Source: Intoshia linei (Eukaryota; Orthonectida; Rhopaluridae). Taken from it: DNA of 64,000 nucleotides. The stretch lies in the NCBI GenBank assembly GCA_001642005.1, contig LWCA01000021.1, positions 17,581 to 81,580 of the forward strand, in the 5' to 3' direction. Below, one piece after another: positions 24,139-38,775 of this stretch. The notes below the pieces were generated by a model, which had not been told where the DNA came from, made no database searches, and worked only from the letters and a program-made list of their open reading frames with translations. A program made the position numbers and the translations under genes. Numbering within the stretch: position 1 is the first letter of the stretch; each line of letters starts with the position of its first letter.

Positions 24139-26120
24139 GTCTAAGTTCTTTACCGTCACTTGAAGAATATTGTCCAAATTAAACTAAACGAATATCAAAT
24201 CATCATTCAATCCCAAATCTACTATATAACAAAATTTTAATTACTCTTAATTAACATTTAAATAATTTTCTCTTGTAATGTTATTACAACATGAATGATT
24301 GTGAATAATTCAAAATAGTAAATATAAAAGGTCAACTTTTGTAAAACATTCAGAATACAACTTTATACGTCTTTCATAAATTGATGATATGAAGCATTTG
24401 ACACAAACATTTAAGATTTCGAGATTGAAAGATTAAATTATTCTGAATTGAAAAATTTAAATGTATACAATTTGTAGTACGATATTATAAATGGCAATTA
24501 ACATTATGCATATAAATTAATTAATCCAAAATGAAACCATGAAGTATGCATTGTAATTTTAGTTTTAATTAATCTCTATTCAAATATGAGAAGCAGTGTA
24601 CGAGAAAACGTGAAAGGGGAAACAAAGACTTAAAATAAACTACTGCCAAGTCGGTGACTATATTGACATCTTTATTGGTGCCGACTTTGAGCAGATGGAC
24701 TTGATAGTTTACTCAAGAATGCTAGAGGTGTAGGCACCATAAATAAGCGAGTTTAAATTATTGAATAGTAATTGTATTAAATTACACTGATACAACTACG
24801 CCTATAAATGAAAAACAATGTGTTACTAAATGTGTTTAAGTCTTCTTAGTAAAGTTCAGTAACAGTAGCTCTGAATCGCTTCAGCACTCATCAATTGATA
24901 ATGGATTAAATTTTATATCAACAAATTTATTGTCATTTCATTTGAGCTGCATTTTTCACATACCATTAAAAGTTGAGCTTAAATGCATTTTAATTATTGA
25001 CTAAATTTTCAAAACTGGACAAGAAAAATTAAAAATAAAAATTGAATTAAAGCTACAAGGTAATTTTAAATGGACTTGATGTTGACAAATTTATAAATTT
25101 CATAATGTTTATTTGACTTGTGTTACATTGTACAATTATAAGATTTACCATACACACGAAATTACGTATATTTATAAATCTACGTGTTTACATTAAATAC
25201 AGTAATTGTGGTTTGGTAAACATTTGCAATCAACTTTGTATACTGGAATAGGAAAATTTGAATTTTATCAAAGTATGTTTTTATTGCTTGTTATATTTGT
25301 AGAATTTTAAATTTACACAACTTTTATATTTTTTCATGCAGACAGTATTGACATTTTGGCGCAATTAATTGGATAAACGGTGATACGTTTGATTCGTTTG
25401 ATTATCCCAATTTAAATTTAAAATTGACAATAATTTATCCAACATGTCATTCTTTTGTTGGAAATAATTTATTTGCAATTGTTTTATTATAAAAAGACCA
25501 TTTCCGTGGAATTGTGTCAATGATATTTAATTAATGGATGTAATGTTACACTAAATTTACATGTTTAAATAATGCTCACTTATTTGCGTGTGAGAAATTT
25601 AAACTATACCATCTCAAGGGAAACTTTTGAACATTTCATTTAGATTTTAAAATTTATAATGCTATAAATTATTTTTCCGCCTAGTTTCCTCAATCAAATT
25701 ATCAATTGAATAAAATTAACTTGTGCTAAATTTAAAAAATTTTATTGCACAATTATTTGTAATTGTTTTCAAAGAGTAAACTAAAACATCTGTCAAATTA
25801 TAAATTTTGTCCATAAAAGTAAATACTTTTTCATTTTTACAACTTACAACACTCAAAGATTAATTTGAAATTTTTACTCTACTACAAGTTTAACATTGTG
25901 ATAATTATATAGCTAATTAGTTGAATTGGATTTAATTCATATTGTTTCGTTCTAGATACATTTACAATTTTTCACTTTATTTACATAATCAATTTCTTTT
26001 TATTTTTAATGCATATTAAAATTTTATTAATAAATCAATATTTATTTAATTATTTTGTTAACTAACCAAGTAACGTCATATTATAGATAATTGGTATTTG
26101 AATTTTCAGTACTGATATAA
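24139..26120. other. AT-rich region directly upstream of the RERE gene
   Basis: No gene or repeat that I can name. It probably carries the promoter and any 5' exons of the RERE gene: an acceptor-like 'gaattttcag' at 26101-26110 precedes the first coding ATG at 26121, suggesting an upstream non-coding exon. Confidence 0.4.
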
Positions 26121-29100
26121 ATGCTTGTATGCGCTTTAACAATTTCTTTAGATTACATGCCATCTTCGATAAACTTAAATAACGATTTGAATAACTCGCA
26201 AGTTTCCGTCATGAATCAGATTGAATCGTCTAACGAGGATGATAATCTTGTCAAAAACGCTACTACTCAAGTATCTCGTGTTCAAGAACCCCGTATCTGT
26301 AGACTTACCATTTACAACGATACTACTACAAATAGTTATTATTGTGCACCTCAAACAAATCACGCCACTGTTGATAGACCTACTCTTCTTTTTGACAAGT
26401 CTAAAATGAATACCAAACACTTTAAAAACCATCTACTCGATAATATTGAAAATTATCCAGTTTCAGTTCCAGAAACTCTTGTGCAGGATAATGTTCAGTA
26501 TCAAATTGGAGGTATGTTATTTTTGACCTTGACATTTTTATATCTCGACGTTTTGATTTTGATTCGTTTTAAATTTGTTAAAATTGAATTATGCGTCTGA
26601 ATTTTCACTATTAAAATTTTTAATTTAGATAATATTTACATTGATATTAAAAGACCAGAATGTCCGTACAAGATTTGCAAAATTTTGTATTTTAAAACGG
26701 TAATTTTTGTACTTTTTTTCCTGGTTTTATCTTTTTATTTTAAATTTAGAATAAACGAGACAATGTTTTTGTATGTACGAAAAATTATCTTAGGTACTTT
26801 TTTTATTTTTCATTTTATTTTTCATTATTCCTTAAAATTTACAAATTCATTAAATTTTGATTGATAGTGGAATTATTGATTTTTATTTTGTTATTGGTAT
26901 ATTTAACAAAATTTATTCAAAAACATCTTTATACAATGTACTGTGTATGATATTTCCAAGAATAAAAACTACGGTTTAAAAGTATAAAAGTTTTCATTGT
27001 TTATATTTGATTTTGTGTTAACTTTAATGCAAATTGTAAAAATGTTTAAAAATGTTAACTGTATACTAATTGATATTTAAAATTTAAATTAAGCTACAAT
27101 ATATAAAATGTAAGCGGAATTTATGATATTGCCGCAGGCATATGCAATTTGATACTTTTTGATTTAATTTGATTTGGATATGATTTATAGTTTTATTTGT
27201 TTGTTTACTTTCAGGTTAATTGCGTTTGTATTAATTAATATACCAAGTTATTATATCAATTTTACGAGATTGTGAATTTAACTAAACCTTAGGGCGTAAG
27301 GTTTAGGGATATAGCAAGATTAATTAATTAGTTGGCGTATTTTCAGTTTTTAAATCTTGATTTAATGGAAATGGACTAATTCGTATTATTAGGGGATTAT
27401 AGGATTAGATGATTATTTGGGTCACAAGTCCATGAATCCAAGGTTAATGATAAATGATTTACAATGTTGTGGAACGTGTGTATCAGCTTTTTGGGAATAT
27501 GTTATGCATAACTTTTGGGCGAATTTTGTTGAGTCTATTTGAATGGAAGATTCAGATTTTATAAATTAATGTGATTAGTCATTATTAAAAATACTTTTTA
27601 GTGTTTTGGATCCATGAATAATAATTATAATTAGTAAATTATCAGAAAATTTCCAATTTTTAACTCGGTAACCTTTACCAATAGTATTGGTCTAATACCG
27701 TCAGTCAATATTTTTTAATTTTTTATCTATTCGTTCTAGTTCTATTTAGTACACCATAAATAAATTTTTATCGTCTGAATCTAAATCATTCTGCAAATAT
27801 GGTTATTTAATCTCTATAAAACCACGAGTCTATAAATGTTTTTGACCTTGAAGGATTCAATTTCTGAAAGTGAAATTTGCGGTAAAACATCTCCCTCGAA
27901 AAAATTTATTAGAAACGGGTATTCTTAAAACTTTACGCCTATTACTTTTTTAAATAAATGATAACAAATAAATAAACAGACATAAATTTTTAACTAAATG
28001 ATTTACGTACTGTATATAAAAATGAATGTCTATGTGTGTTATCGTTTATTTAAAAAATTGACAGTCGTATAATTTAAAAAAACCCAATTTCTAATACAGT
28101 TTTTCCTAGAGCGTGTTTATATCTGTTTTCAGTTTTCGAATCTGAGTTTTTCAGCATGAAAAAGCCAATTTCCCTTTTGTTTAAAAATAAAATCAGCCCA
28201 AAATATAATAAAACATAAATTCTGGAATAGTTTTTAAAATCATAAGCATTATCATAAATAACCACCTCAAAAAAAGATAATTTTCATGATCAAAACCCAA
28301 GATGACCATTTTTTTAAAATTAAAACAACCCTAGAATTTAAAAAAATTTCAATCTGATAAAGTGACGCCTTTATGGTCAAAAAATCAGTTAGTTTTTTTG
28401 TTTCGAAACTATTTTATTAAAACAAAAAATTAAAAATAATTAACGGTCCTACATAAAATAAAGAAGATTTATCTGATACAGCTTATTCCATTTCATATAA
28501 ATACAAAATTTCAACCCAGAAATCTGTGCATTCTCGGTGAAAAATAATTTTTAATATATTATCAACCAATATTTTTCAAATATTTCTAAAAATTTATAAA
28601 AATTGAAAATATAAATATTGATCCTACAATTTCAAAAAAAATAAATTGACTATACTAATTACTATACTATACTACTATTGAAAAATAAATTTTTGTACTG
28701 ATAAAATAAATAAAAATTATTCGTATAAAACTTTTAATTTAGGTTAAATCTCCGTTTCCGAAATGACGTTCCGCGAAATAATTTTAAAAATTTTTTACTA
28801 ATTAAAACATCAAATTATTACGTTTTTTATCAATTTTTTTTAATGTTGCCTAATAATTTAGCTTTAATGGTCCTCCATAAATTTTATAATTTATTACCGG
28901 TCCACCGTGCGAAAAGTGAGGGAATTTAACCCCTGGTTTAAATTCATCAAAATATATTAAAATATGACATGATTAAATTTAAAATTATTCAGCTAAATTG
29001 TGAAATTTATTGAATGTCTGATTTAAACGTATACTTGTAAAATTTATGAAATTGGAGTAGTTGTTATAGAACTGCTCCGTGGAGACTTTTTTTGGAAATT

Positions 29101-32100
29101 TTGGGTCGCTGTGTTTCTTTATAATGATAATCTTTATAATCTATTTTATAATGATCACCTGGTTTTGTGAATGATTGGAGTACAGATTTTGACCACTATA
29201 ACGAATAACAACGAGTTAAATTTTATACATTGTTAAATGTTTATCTTAAAAATTGGATCTATTTTTGTAACTTATAGTTTTTTGTTAAATTGAAAGTTTA
29301 ATAAAATTTGCAAACTGTTTAAAGTGTAAATAAAACGTTTTCAATTAATTTGCAATTTAATTTAAAATGTGTCTAATTAAGTAAATAATATTCACAAATG
29401 TATTTGAAAAATAAAAAATATTGAATGTTTCACTGTAATAAAATTGATTTAAAAATTTACAATCTAATTATATAATTATAATTAAAACATCAAAGTTTTT
29501 ACAATTTCAATGTATAATAGCTTTTTTTTAAATTTAAATTTAGAATAAAAAATTTATTTGATGTTCGCATTTGCATATTTATTTTAATTTATAATGTCAA
29601 TTCATATCACGGTTTCATTATAATGAAACTTGTTATTTGTTGGTTTTAATTTCTATTTTTTATTATTATTCTTTAGTGTAGTCACTACACTGTAGTCCAA
29701 TGCTTTTTTAAATAAATGAAAAAATTAAAAAAAAGGTTGAAAAATTAATTGTAATGACAATAGTTTTTATCTAATGAATCTATAAATATTTTTTGGTAGA
29801 TAATTTTAAATTTTTTGATTTGTTTTAAAATTTAAATGTTAAAATAAAAGTTCAAAACGTTGGTGCATAATTAATATAGTGAGATTAAATAATATTTTAA
29901 TATGTTAATCTAATTAATCTATATCCGTTGTGTTATTGCATGTGCATGATGTATGTATTGTTAATGCAAATCCAAATTAAACTACATGTAGTTTTAGTTC
30001 AACTGGAACGGATGTGATTATAATTGTACAAAGTGTATATTGAATTTTGTCTAAATTTTAGTCGAAGGGAAAGTGATATAAAACTTATGGAATTAAGAAT
30101 TTGACGATACACAAAAATGTTTTTAACATTATTAAAAATTGTCTAAATTTTATCAAATTTTATTTGTAAATTTAATTGTTATTCAAATGCCATGCCATAT
30201 TTCTTTCTATTTTTATTGAATTGATCCTAACCTTAAATGTGTCATAAATTTCATCAAACATTACAACCACTTAGATATATAAAAATCATTACACAATTAT
30301 TTGTAGTGTCAAAAAATTTGATGCTGTTTTAAAAATTATTCAGGGAATATTTGCAATTATTTGTATTTGTCACTTGTGCACATTTCAACATGAGTTGAAT
30401 AAGAAAACGTTTTTGTTTATTAGGTTTCGTATTATGATTATATGAATTACAATAACAATATTGATTAATGAGGATTAATGTACTGACACTGACAATGAAA
30501 TTAAGAAAATTTTAGCTATAATATCTAAATCTAATATTTAGCTATAATATCTATCTACTATAGATTGTTTGTTTTCAAAAAAAATTAAATTTATCTTAAT
30601 TATTAAATAGTAGTAATTAAATTCCTCGCTGTTTGAATAATTGATTATTGGTGTGAATTAAAAATGAACAATGAAAAATTTCACCAAAATAAAATTATAA
30701 TTTTTAAGTCAAACTATTTTCCAACTGCTAAAATTTATCTGTAAAATCAGTTTAAATTTTTTGGAATTTTGATTTTTGATAAAGGTCACAAAACTAAGAT
30801 AGGTGACAAACAACAACTGTTCAAACTTTGAACAACATTAAAATTTAAGATTTTTAAATTTAAAGTGAAAAATGTATTTACAAATATTGATATTTTTAAT
30901 AGTATATTTTGTGTTGATTTATTCATCTTTTGTTTTTATTTGAAATGCTTAAAAACTTTTTACGCATGACCAATTTTTAACTGAACATTTATCGCAGCAA
31001 TACACATGTATAATATGGTTAATTTATTGCCATTTAAATTTACATAATCCCAATATAATAATCTCAAAATTAATTTCAAAAATAATTGAGTTGTTGACTT
31101 TGCTATACCACGTTGTGTATTAATACATTATATATTATTATATAATATATTATTGCTAATGGCGTATTTTTTGACATTTATAGATAATCCATATTTTGTA
31201 TCTGTAAAACTGTCAATATTAAATTTCCAAATTTTGTATATAACGTAGGGAATTGATAATGTAAATATTATGTTAATTTTTAATTTTCATTTGATGGTCG
31301 TTTTTAGTGAAAATTTAATGTGTTTTGGTTGGTTTTGATTTTGTTGTATTGAAATTTAATAAATTTATAATTAATGAAACATGTGACTGATTTGGTTAAT
31401 GAGCTGACTATGATTTATGTGTATTTTTTTGTTTTGAGCAATTTAAATCATCTTTTTAATAATGTCGGTAATTTTTTAAATTTAACGATAACTTGAGTTT
31501 TGATTGACATATTCAATTAACACTATTAATTCAGAGCAGTAACTACATTACCAAAATACTCTATTGAGGTGATACGATAACATTTAACATGCTCATGTGC
31601 AATTTTAAGGATTTATGATTGATGATTTATGATTAGGGTGAAACTACTACACACATTGAGAGGCTTAATTTGATACGAGTCAAAACGTGGACTACATTTA
31701 TTTTTTATTTTTGAGACCTGGAACACGGCAATTGAGGAATTTTAAATTTTATTCAATGTAGCGCGACTAATACATTGTATTTTCAATAATGTAGTACTGA
31801 TCAAGTTGACATTTTCGTTTTAATTTTAATATGTACTTTCAACTCTGATATCTGTATGATTTACATTTTATATTACTTTACTTTACATTATGTATTGTTA
31901 GTTTATTTTATAGTTGTTAATTGTGCATTGTACTTTAAACATATTGATGAAAACGTATATGCAAGTGAAGTGTGTATTATTTAAGAATTGATTCACATTA
32001 AATGAATTTTTGTTTTTATTGACAGGTTTTTAAAAATCGAATTTAATCTAATTAAAATTTAAAAATATTTCAATTTATTTAATTCATACAACTACATTTT

Positions 32101-35100
32101 TTTATATTTTGTTGCCCTTTTTCACTAAATAACAGTTCGATAGTTTGTTAATTAATAATAATATTTAAATTTAAAAATTTTTTCACATTGTTCATAAGGC
32201 CACACTTTCCGACATCTGGTTAAGTCTTAGACTAAGACTTAAAATTTCTCAAGGATGAAAGAAATACAATATAACTAAATTATGTTTTAAATTTATACCA
32301 TTTTATTGGCCCTCGATTGGTGGGCCCCTAGTCCAGTGGTTTCCAAACTTTATCCACCTTATTTTTTGTAATTGTTTTTGTGGTTCACCGAAAATGTATT
32401 ATATTCTTGTTTTAAACTAGGCATACTATTACAAAATTGTATAAGGAATTTTATATTTTATGTATATTATAATTTCGTGGTTCAATTAAAATAAAATTTC
32501 ATTTAGGGTGAATGATTTATCTACAAACGTTTACTACAATCTACAATCGGATAGAAAAAATAGTGGTATTTTTTACTTTATTTATATTGTATATTGTGTT
32601 ATAGAGGAAAATTTTAAATGTGAAGATAAAATAGCGCACCGAGAATTATTTTTTACTGAATCGACTGAAATGTATTCAGCCTTATTAATTCGGTAATTTT
32701 TGATTTATATTAATTTGCAAACTGGTCTGGTGTAGTCCTTTAAATGTTTTTTGCTCTCTGTTGAAGATTAAAAATTTCTTAGAAGAATGACATGGAAAAA
32801 TATTTTATTCAAAAAAATTTTACTTTTACTTTACTTTTTATTTATAATAAGGTTAAATAGTCTTAATAAAGTCACCTGAAGTCGATTTTTATAAATTCGA
32901 TATTTCTATAACAGTTTTTCAGGTGAGGTTTTATCGAAAATTTAACTTTCGGAATTGAGTTCTTCAAAGTCAAAAATTACAATTATTCTTCTTTTTTTTT
33001 TTTTTTAAATCAAACGAATTATTGAATTATAAAAAATACACAATCTGATAAGGATTTTAAAATTATCAACATTATGATACATTTCAAAATTTTATATCTT
33101 CACTGCTATAAACGAAAATTACCTTTTGAAAAATTTTTTATATTTATTCCAATATTGGTAAAATTCTCCCGAAATATGCTTTTAAAATGCTGAGTCCGTT
33201 AATTATTGATAAAAAATATTTTTAACTTATCGAAAGCAGATACTAAATATGTACCATCACATTAAAAAAGAAAATATCGCTTTATTTATAATTTTATTTT
33301 TTCTGGGATTTAAGTTATTTATGATAATTTTTAGGGTTGTACTGTTTTGACTTTATTTTTAAGATTATACACTCATTCTCTAATAAATTTAAAAAATGAC
33401 GATAGAAAATTATTAAACTATTATTAAAGGGGTTCAGTGTAAAGTTTTTGTTTTTTTTCTAAAATTTTTCGTCGTGGGCCGATACAAAATAATACTTTGT
33501 AAATTTACATTGATGCATTTGAATTTTATCATTTTTATTTAGAGGAAAAGTCAATGTAATGAATTTTGATAACATTTCGGTTGTTTATAAAGATTTCAAA
33601 TCATCAATCGATACTTATTATTCAATTTACAATTATAATACTGAAACTAAAAGATTATCAACAAGAGATGGACAAGTTCGAATCGGTAAAAGCCAACAAG
33701 CCGACATTCCGGATCTTGTAGATAAATCAGAAATTTCAAACACATTACCTAACCAAAAATGTCACAAATCAGAATCGATGAGTGTTTTAGTATGGGAACC
33801 CAACAAAATTTCAAACGTTGAACTTAAAAAATATATTACATCTGTCCGTAAACTTTCTCAAAATTGTGCTTCAGTTGAACCTTATATTGCTCAATATAGA
33901 GCTATCAAAGATCCATACGTTTTACCCTTTATTTCCAAGTCTGACGACATTGCAAATCATTATGATCGTGTCAGAATTGATGATATTTATGAGCTTTCTC
34001 TTGAAACGGTATTTTGATTTTTGAAATTCATAATTTATTATAAAAAATTTAATAGTTTCATAATTTCGTATGTCATTATAGTTTTATGAGACTGGACCAT
34101 AATTTTTGATATGGGTCTCATTTAAAATAAATACATCAATAAATCCCTGTCTATTTATTAAATATATACTCTTTACGTTGAAAATATAACTTTAGTGTTT
34201 ATAACCTTTAAATAACGTAATTTAATAATTAAAAAAATCTATCTTATTTTGTATTTTTTTTGAATTATTATTTTGTAAGTTTATTTGATTCTCTATGTGT
34301 CGCAATCTTTTAGTTACAACATCAATATTGAATGTACATGATATAGTATGTGAAATTATTTAAATTTGATAATTGCCCTTCTTGGGTGTTCAATTATTTT
34401 TATTGGATTTATTTTTAATTTTAAATTTATATAATATTTTTTTTAGTTGTTTAATCAAAACTATAAAACCGATAAAGCACTGAAAATAATAAGAAAAACT
34501 GAATTTCCAAAGTCGTTAAATGAAATTTGGTCATTGGAGGATGTGAAAAAATTTGAAAAAGGTATACGTCAATATGGAAAAGACTTTTTTCGTATCCACA
34601 ATGAACATTTGAAACATAAAAACCCATCCGAGTTAATTGAATATTATTATTATTGGAAAAAATACCAAGTTGAAGGTCCAACAAAAAATAGAAGATATAG
34701 AGCAGTTAATCCTTATAAGAGATTTAGGCGAATTCAAAATCAAATTGATTCAGGTTTTTTTTAATTTTATACTAAATGGGTGTTTAGGTAATAGTGTTTG
34801 TCAAATTTTTTTTCACAAACTCTAGATCAGGGATTCTTAAAGTGGCCGATTTTCAGTTAGGATGATTTGGGTGATTTAAAAATATGATATGACGTGGGCG
34901 TGATGAATTTTTTGGTAGGTGGAAATTTTTATTGCAAGTTTGGAATCCATTGAGATAAACAGTAACACAGTAATAAATATATAATTTTCATTAATATTAA
35001 ATATCGAATTTGGAAATACCTCAGATTCAGTTGTATCAAAAAAAGATTGGTTAATTAATAATTTTATTTTATTATTATTAAGAAATTATTAAATAAACAT

Positions 35101-38100
35101 TACAACGTAGTCGAAATTTTTTTCAAGTGGCGTTGAAAAAATATATCGCTAAAAAGGTAGACCAAATTAGTTTGGGAACTCTTGCTCTACATCATTTTTC
35201 TACGGACCTTTGGATAAATTTCGGATTTTAATATTATTATATCAGTTACATGCTGCTGTCGAAATGGTTTAGTCATTTGTACAGCCTAAAACTTAAAGTA
35301 TGAAATATATATTTACTTAACTTATTTTTGACTCTTTATTTTTTAAGTCCTTATTAACGGAATTTATGTTAGCGGAGATTTAATTCAATTCAATCGGATT
35401 TATTTTTTCTTAACTAATTTGTATGAATTAAAAATTCTCTTAATAAAAATGTACCTCTAAATCTCTATAATCTACTTTTAATGCTTATTATAAACAAAAA
35501 CTCACTTGCCCATTTCATTTTTTTACTAATTAAAAGTCCATTTATTACGTTTTTTATCAAATTTTTCATGAACACTTAAAAAACTCATAATAATAAGAAA
35601 TGTGTCAATTTAATGGTTTTTATTTAAAAAAATTAAATTACGTTAGCAAGCTAGTTACTATGGGATTTTCTTAATTCAAAATTAAGTTAATACGGACTTT
35701 GACTATATATTGATAAATTTTTTTACTTTTAAAACCTGTCATCCAGTGGCCTGGTCTTATTCTTACCGCGGTTTTCAGTTTAGATGTTTTTTAAAATTAG
35801 GTCAACAGTAAATTTATAATGTCAAGTGTTTTTTTAATTTTTAAGTGTTGGTTATATTTACCATGTAGTGTGTTACTATTAGTAACGTTTTTGAAAATAA
35901 GGTGAAGAATAAAATATATTTTTTTTAATAAACTTTGTAATAAAATAAATTTAATAAAATTTAAAATAATATAATATAATAACTAAATAATTGGTAACAA
36001 AAATGAAAAAACTTTTGGAAACATGTAAGTTTGAGATGAGAGTTTTCAATTAATTATAAATTAAAACTTTGTTAAATTTAGACGATCAAACTTCCACTAG
36101 TGAATGCAGTGAAACCGAAGAAATTGACGGCAAAATTAAGGAACACAACGGATATTATTGTCGAAACTGTTTCACTATAGGTAGAATAAATAAAACTGAA
36201 AATAATGTATAAATTAGTATCTAAAAATTGGCACCACTCAGGATTTGATAGAAAATTATTTTGTTTCAAATGCAGAATCTATTTTAAACAATACGGCACA
36301 GCCCGTCAAGTTGACGAAAATAAATGTGCTCCCCAGAGCTCGGATATATTTGTAACATTAAATGAACAATACCACACACCAAAACGTTATCTGCGGTCAC
36401 GAAAAGTCCGTAAAGGTAAACGAAGAGGTCCTAAAAAGAAGGAAAACTATGCAGAAACGCCTCTTATTGTTCAACCAAAATCGCCAATTTCTAGTACGAG
36501 TGTTAGTAGTACAGACGGCAAGATATCGGAAAATGAAAATTCTAGAGATTTTCCTAAACTTGAATGTGAAGAAACATTGAAAACATATGAAAAAATGGAC
36601 GTTGTGGATGAAAGGTTAAAATATATCTGTAATTCGTCTTTAATTAGTTGTTTCTTTAAAAATATAAACGTGGAATGCAATCCGTATTCAGACAAAAATG
36701 ATATAACTGACAATGTAAATTCAAAAATCCAAGAAATTAAGTTCAATGGAGTTAAAATGAAGGACCAAAAGGAAAACATTAAAATTGAAACAAAAAGCAT
36801 TGATAATGGAAATGCATCTAAAACTGAACAAAAAAAAATAAAACTTGATAAATCAAATGATTTGAAAGCAAAAATTAAAAAGTCTGAAACTGTGGATAAT
36901 GTGGAAAAATCTGATAAATTAAATAAATGTATAGAGATGGAAACTGACAAATTATCAAATGTAAAATTTAATATTGATATTGAAATGAAACCTGTTACCA
37001 GTAAAAGCGTTGCAAATGCAAACATTGGTGAAAAATTTGATATTAAACGAAATGTGCAACGTTCAAAAACCCCTCCTTTAACACCCAATGTCCACAAAAA
37101 GGATAAAGTCGATGCTAATGAAACTGCTTTAAATTTAGTTATTAAAAATAAATGTACCAAAAAACAAAAGATGGATAAATTTGAATATGATGTCAAAAAT
37201 TTTAAACGGACTAAACTCAAAATTTATAAGTCTAAACATTCTGCGTAAGTTTAATATTTTTTATTTTGAAAAATTTAAAATACAAATTGTAATTAATTTT
37301 CGTTTAGATTCCATCTAATTCGCAACATTACAAACCAAAGCGATACGTCATGTTGTCGAACCGATGTGTATTTTCAAGGAAATGAAAAAATTAATCACGT
37401 TTTGAACTCTCAAAAAACAAATACCGAGTTAATGTACGCTGTAAAGGTAATGTATTGAACTCTAATTATAACGTGTAAAATTACGAATTATAATGTTATT
37501 TTTAGGATAAAAATGAAACCGAACTTCAACGATCTAATCAAATGTCTATTATGACGCCGGGGAATCAATCCAACACTTCACTGAATAATATCAATCAAAA
37601 GGGAAATGCAGCGACATTAAATTATTACAATCAATTGGCAATGAAAATTCTTGAATCAAAGGATGGAATGAATCCGGGACCTGCCCCAAGAAAAACACAT
37701 TTGAATTATTACATGAAAAACAAGAATGATGAAAAATTGGAGTAATTTTCCCATTGTCAAATTTAATTTAAATTTAGAATGTATTACAAAAGTCTAATGA
37801 CAAATAATCCAAATAATCCAATTAATTGTAATTTATTCATTCAATTGTTTATAAAAATGTTTAGACGGCAATTATAATTCTTCGGTTGGTGATTACAAAA
37901 GCCAGGTAATGGGATTACCCGAAAAAAGCAAATCTGCTGTACCTTTTATGCAACCTATGGATTATTTGCACAAAAAAGATTTGAAAATGGCTACAGATCA
38001 GAACATATTGAAAGGAACAGAACAAACTAATTTTAATCCCTTTATTCACAATATGATGAATAAACCTGATAATTTCTACCACCCGGGTCGCATGGATCCA

Positions 38101-38496
38101 AGATACGCAAATAGCATTCCCAATATTATGAACCCTCAGTACAACAACATGCAAATGCAAAATCAATTTCCAATCAATGTCAATCTTTTGAAAAACGACA
38201 ATCAAAATTATGCCAATAATCAAACTCACAGTTCAAATAAACTAATGACTGACTATCTTAAAGCTATTCAAACTCAAAATATGCAATTTCCAGTATATCC
38301 TAGTCAATCTCAAAATTTAAACCAAAACCCAACTACAAGTCAAAACCTCACCCAAAATCAAAATGAAGCTTACTGTCAATATATATTAAGTCAAATGAAA
38401 GAATTTGAAAACCAACCTAAAAATTTTGTCAGCATGTCGGATTTAGCAAATTACCTCAACATGCGCAATAAAGACAAAAAGTACAATTATAAATGA
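26121..38496 (+). CDS. RERE: Atrophin/RERE-type transcriptional corepressor
   Basis: Thirteen exons join in phase into 1202 aa: 26121-26511, 26629-26699, 26750-26793, 32507-32565, 32605-32692, 33543-34008, 34447-34753, 36082-36180, 36218-37244, 37308-37446, 37506-37741, 37778-37827 and 37865-38496. Domains in order: a BAH domain (GDNIYIDIKRPECPYKICKI ... HRELFFTES), an ELM2 domain (ETKRLSTRDGQVRIG, IPDL), a SANT domain (IWSLEDVKKFEKGIRQYGKD, FYYYWKK-type YYYYWKK), a GATA finger (CRNCFTI then VSKNWHHSG, CFKCRIYFKQYG) and an atrophin-type stretch (SCCRTDVYF). In this family ELM2/SANT recruit HDAC1/2 and the protein works with nuclear receptors in development. A basic, Lys-rich middle (36.4-37.2 kb) follows the finger. 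The C-terminus is Asn/Gln/Met-rich rather than Pro/His-rich as in vertebrates. The start could also be the Met at 26157. Confidence 0.93.
28265..28655 (-). repeat. dispersed repeat family B copy, reversed
   Basis: Shows 'gacgcctttatggtcaaaaa', 'taattaacggtcctac', 'agcttattccatttcat' and 'atcaaccaatatttttcaaa', the reverse of blocks at 15225-15470. It is intronic in the RERE gene. Confidence 0.55.
28735..28935. repeat. reversed relative of the 3596-3768 element
   Basis: The sequence 'aatttagctttaatggtcctccataaattttataatttattac' region, followed by 'ggtccaccgtgcgaaaagtg', is the reverse of 3605-3690 (gcggacgagtaataaattataaaat, gcggaccattaaag). Its end (AACCCCTGG) is hAT-like. Exact ends were not determined. 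Confidence 0.5.
34828..35184. mobile_element. hAT-like miniature element in a RERE intron
   Basis: A 357-bp insert starting CAGGGATTCTTAAAG and ending GTTTGGGAACTCTTG, with flanks ctctagat (34820-34827) and ctctacat (35185-35192), matching at 7 of 8. The right 90 bp are the inverse of the left end of the element at 23124. It sits in the intron 34754-36081 and has no coding part. Confidence 0.7.
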
Positions 38497-38591
38497 TCCC
38501 ATTCCCTCAATCATTATTGTACATTTCTTGAGCCATTTTTATGTTTAAGTTTAATTTGATTGTAACATAATAGTGTAATTTACATTTTTTA

Positions 38592-38597
38592 AATAAA
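38592..38597 (+). terminator. polyadenylation signal of the RERE gene
   Basis: A canonical AATAAA lies 95 bp after the RERE stop codon, in a T-rich stretch ending before the next start codon at 38776. Confidence 0.6.
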
Positions 38598-38775
38598 ATC
38601 ATACTTAATTTTGTTTTAATTTTTTAATCAATTTTTTTTACGTTGGATTGAACCTAGTACATTATGGATATATCGATTTTAAATTTTAATGTAAATAAGA
38701 CTTAGTAGTGTATATTTAATGAGTTAATCAATGCAATACGAGTGAAATATTACAATTTTCATTTTTTTAAATAAA

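Larger units (their letters stand above)
26794..32506. other. 5.7-kb intron of the RERE gene
   Basis: This is by far the longest intron of the gene and splits the BAH domain. It holds a reversed family B repeat (28265-28655) and a reversed relative of the 3596-3768 element (about 28735-28935); the rest is unrecognised AT-rich DNA without convincing exons. A hAT-type end (CAGTGGTTTCCAAAC) occurs near 32335. Confidence 0.6.

Noticed and set aside
36471..37220. Minus-strand frame of 249 codons
   Set aside because: Antisense shadow of the long Lys-rich RERE exon; Ser/Phe/Leu-rich as expected from reversing Lys/Glu/Asn codons.
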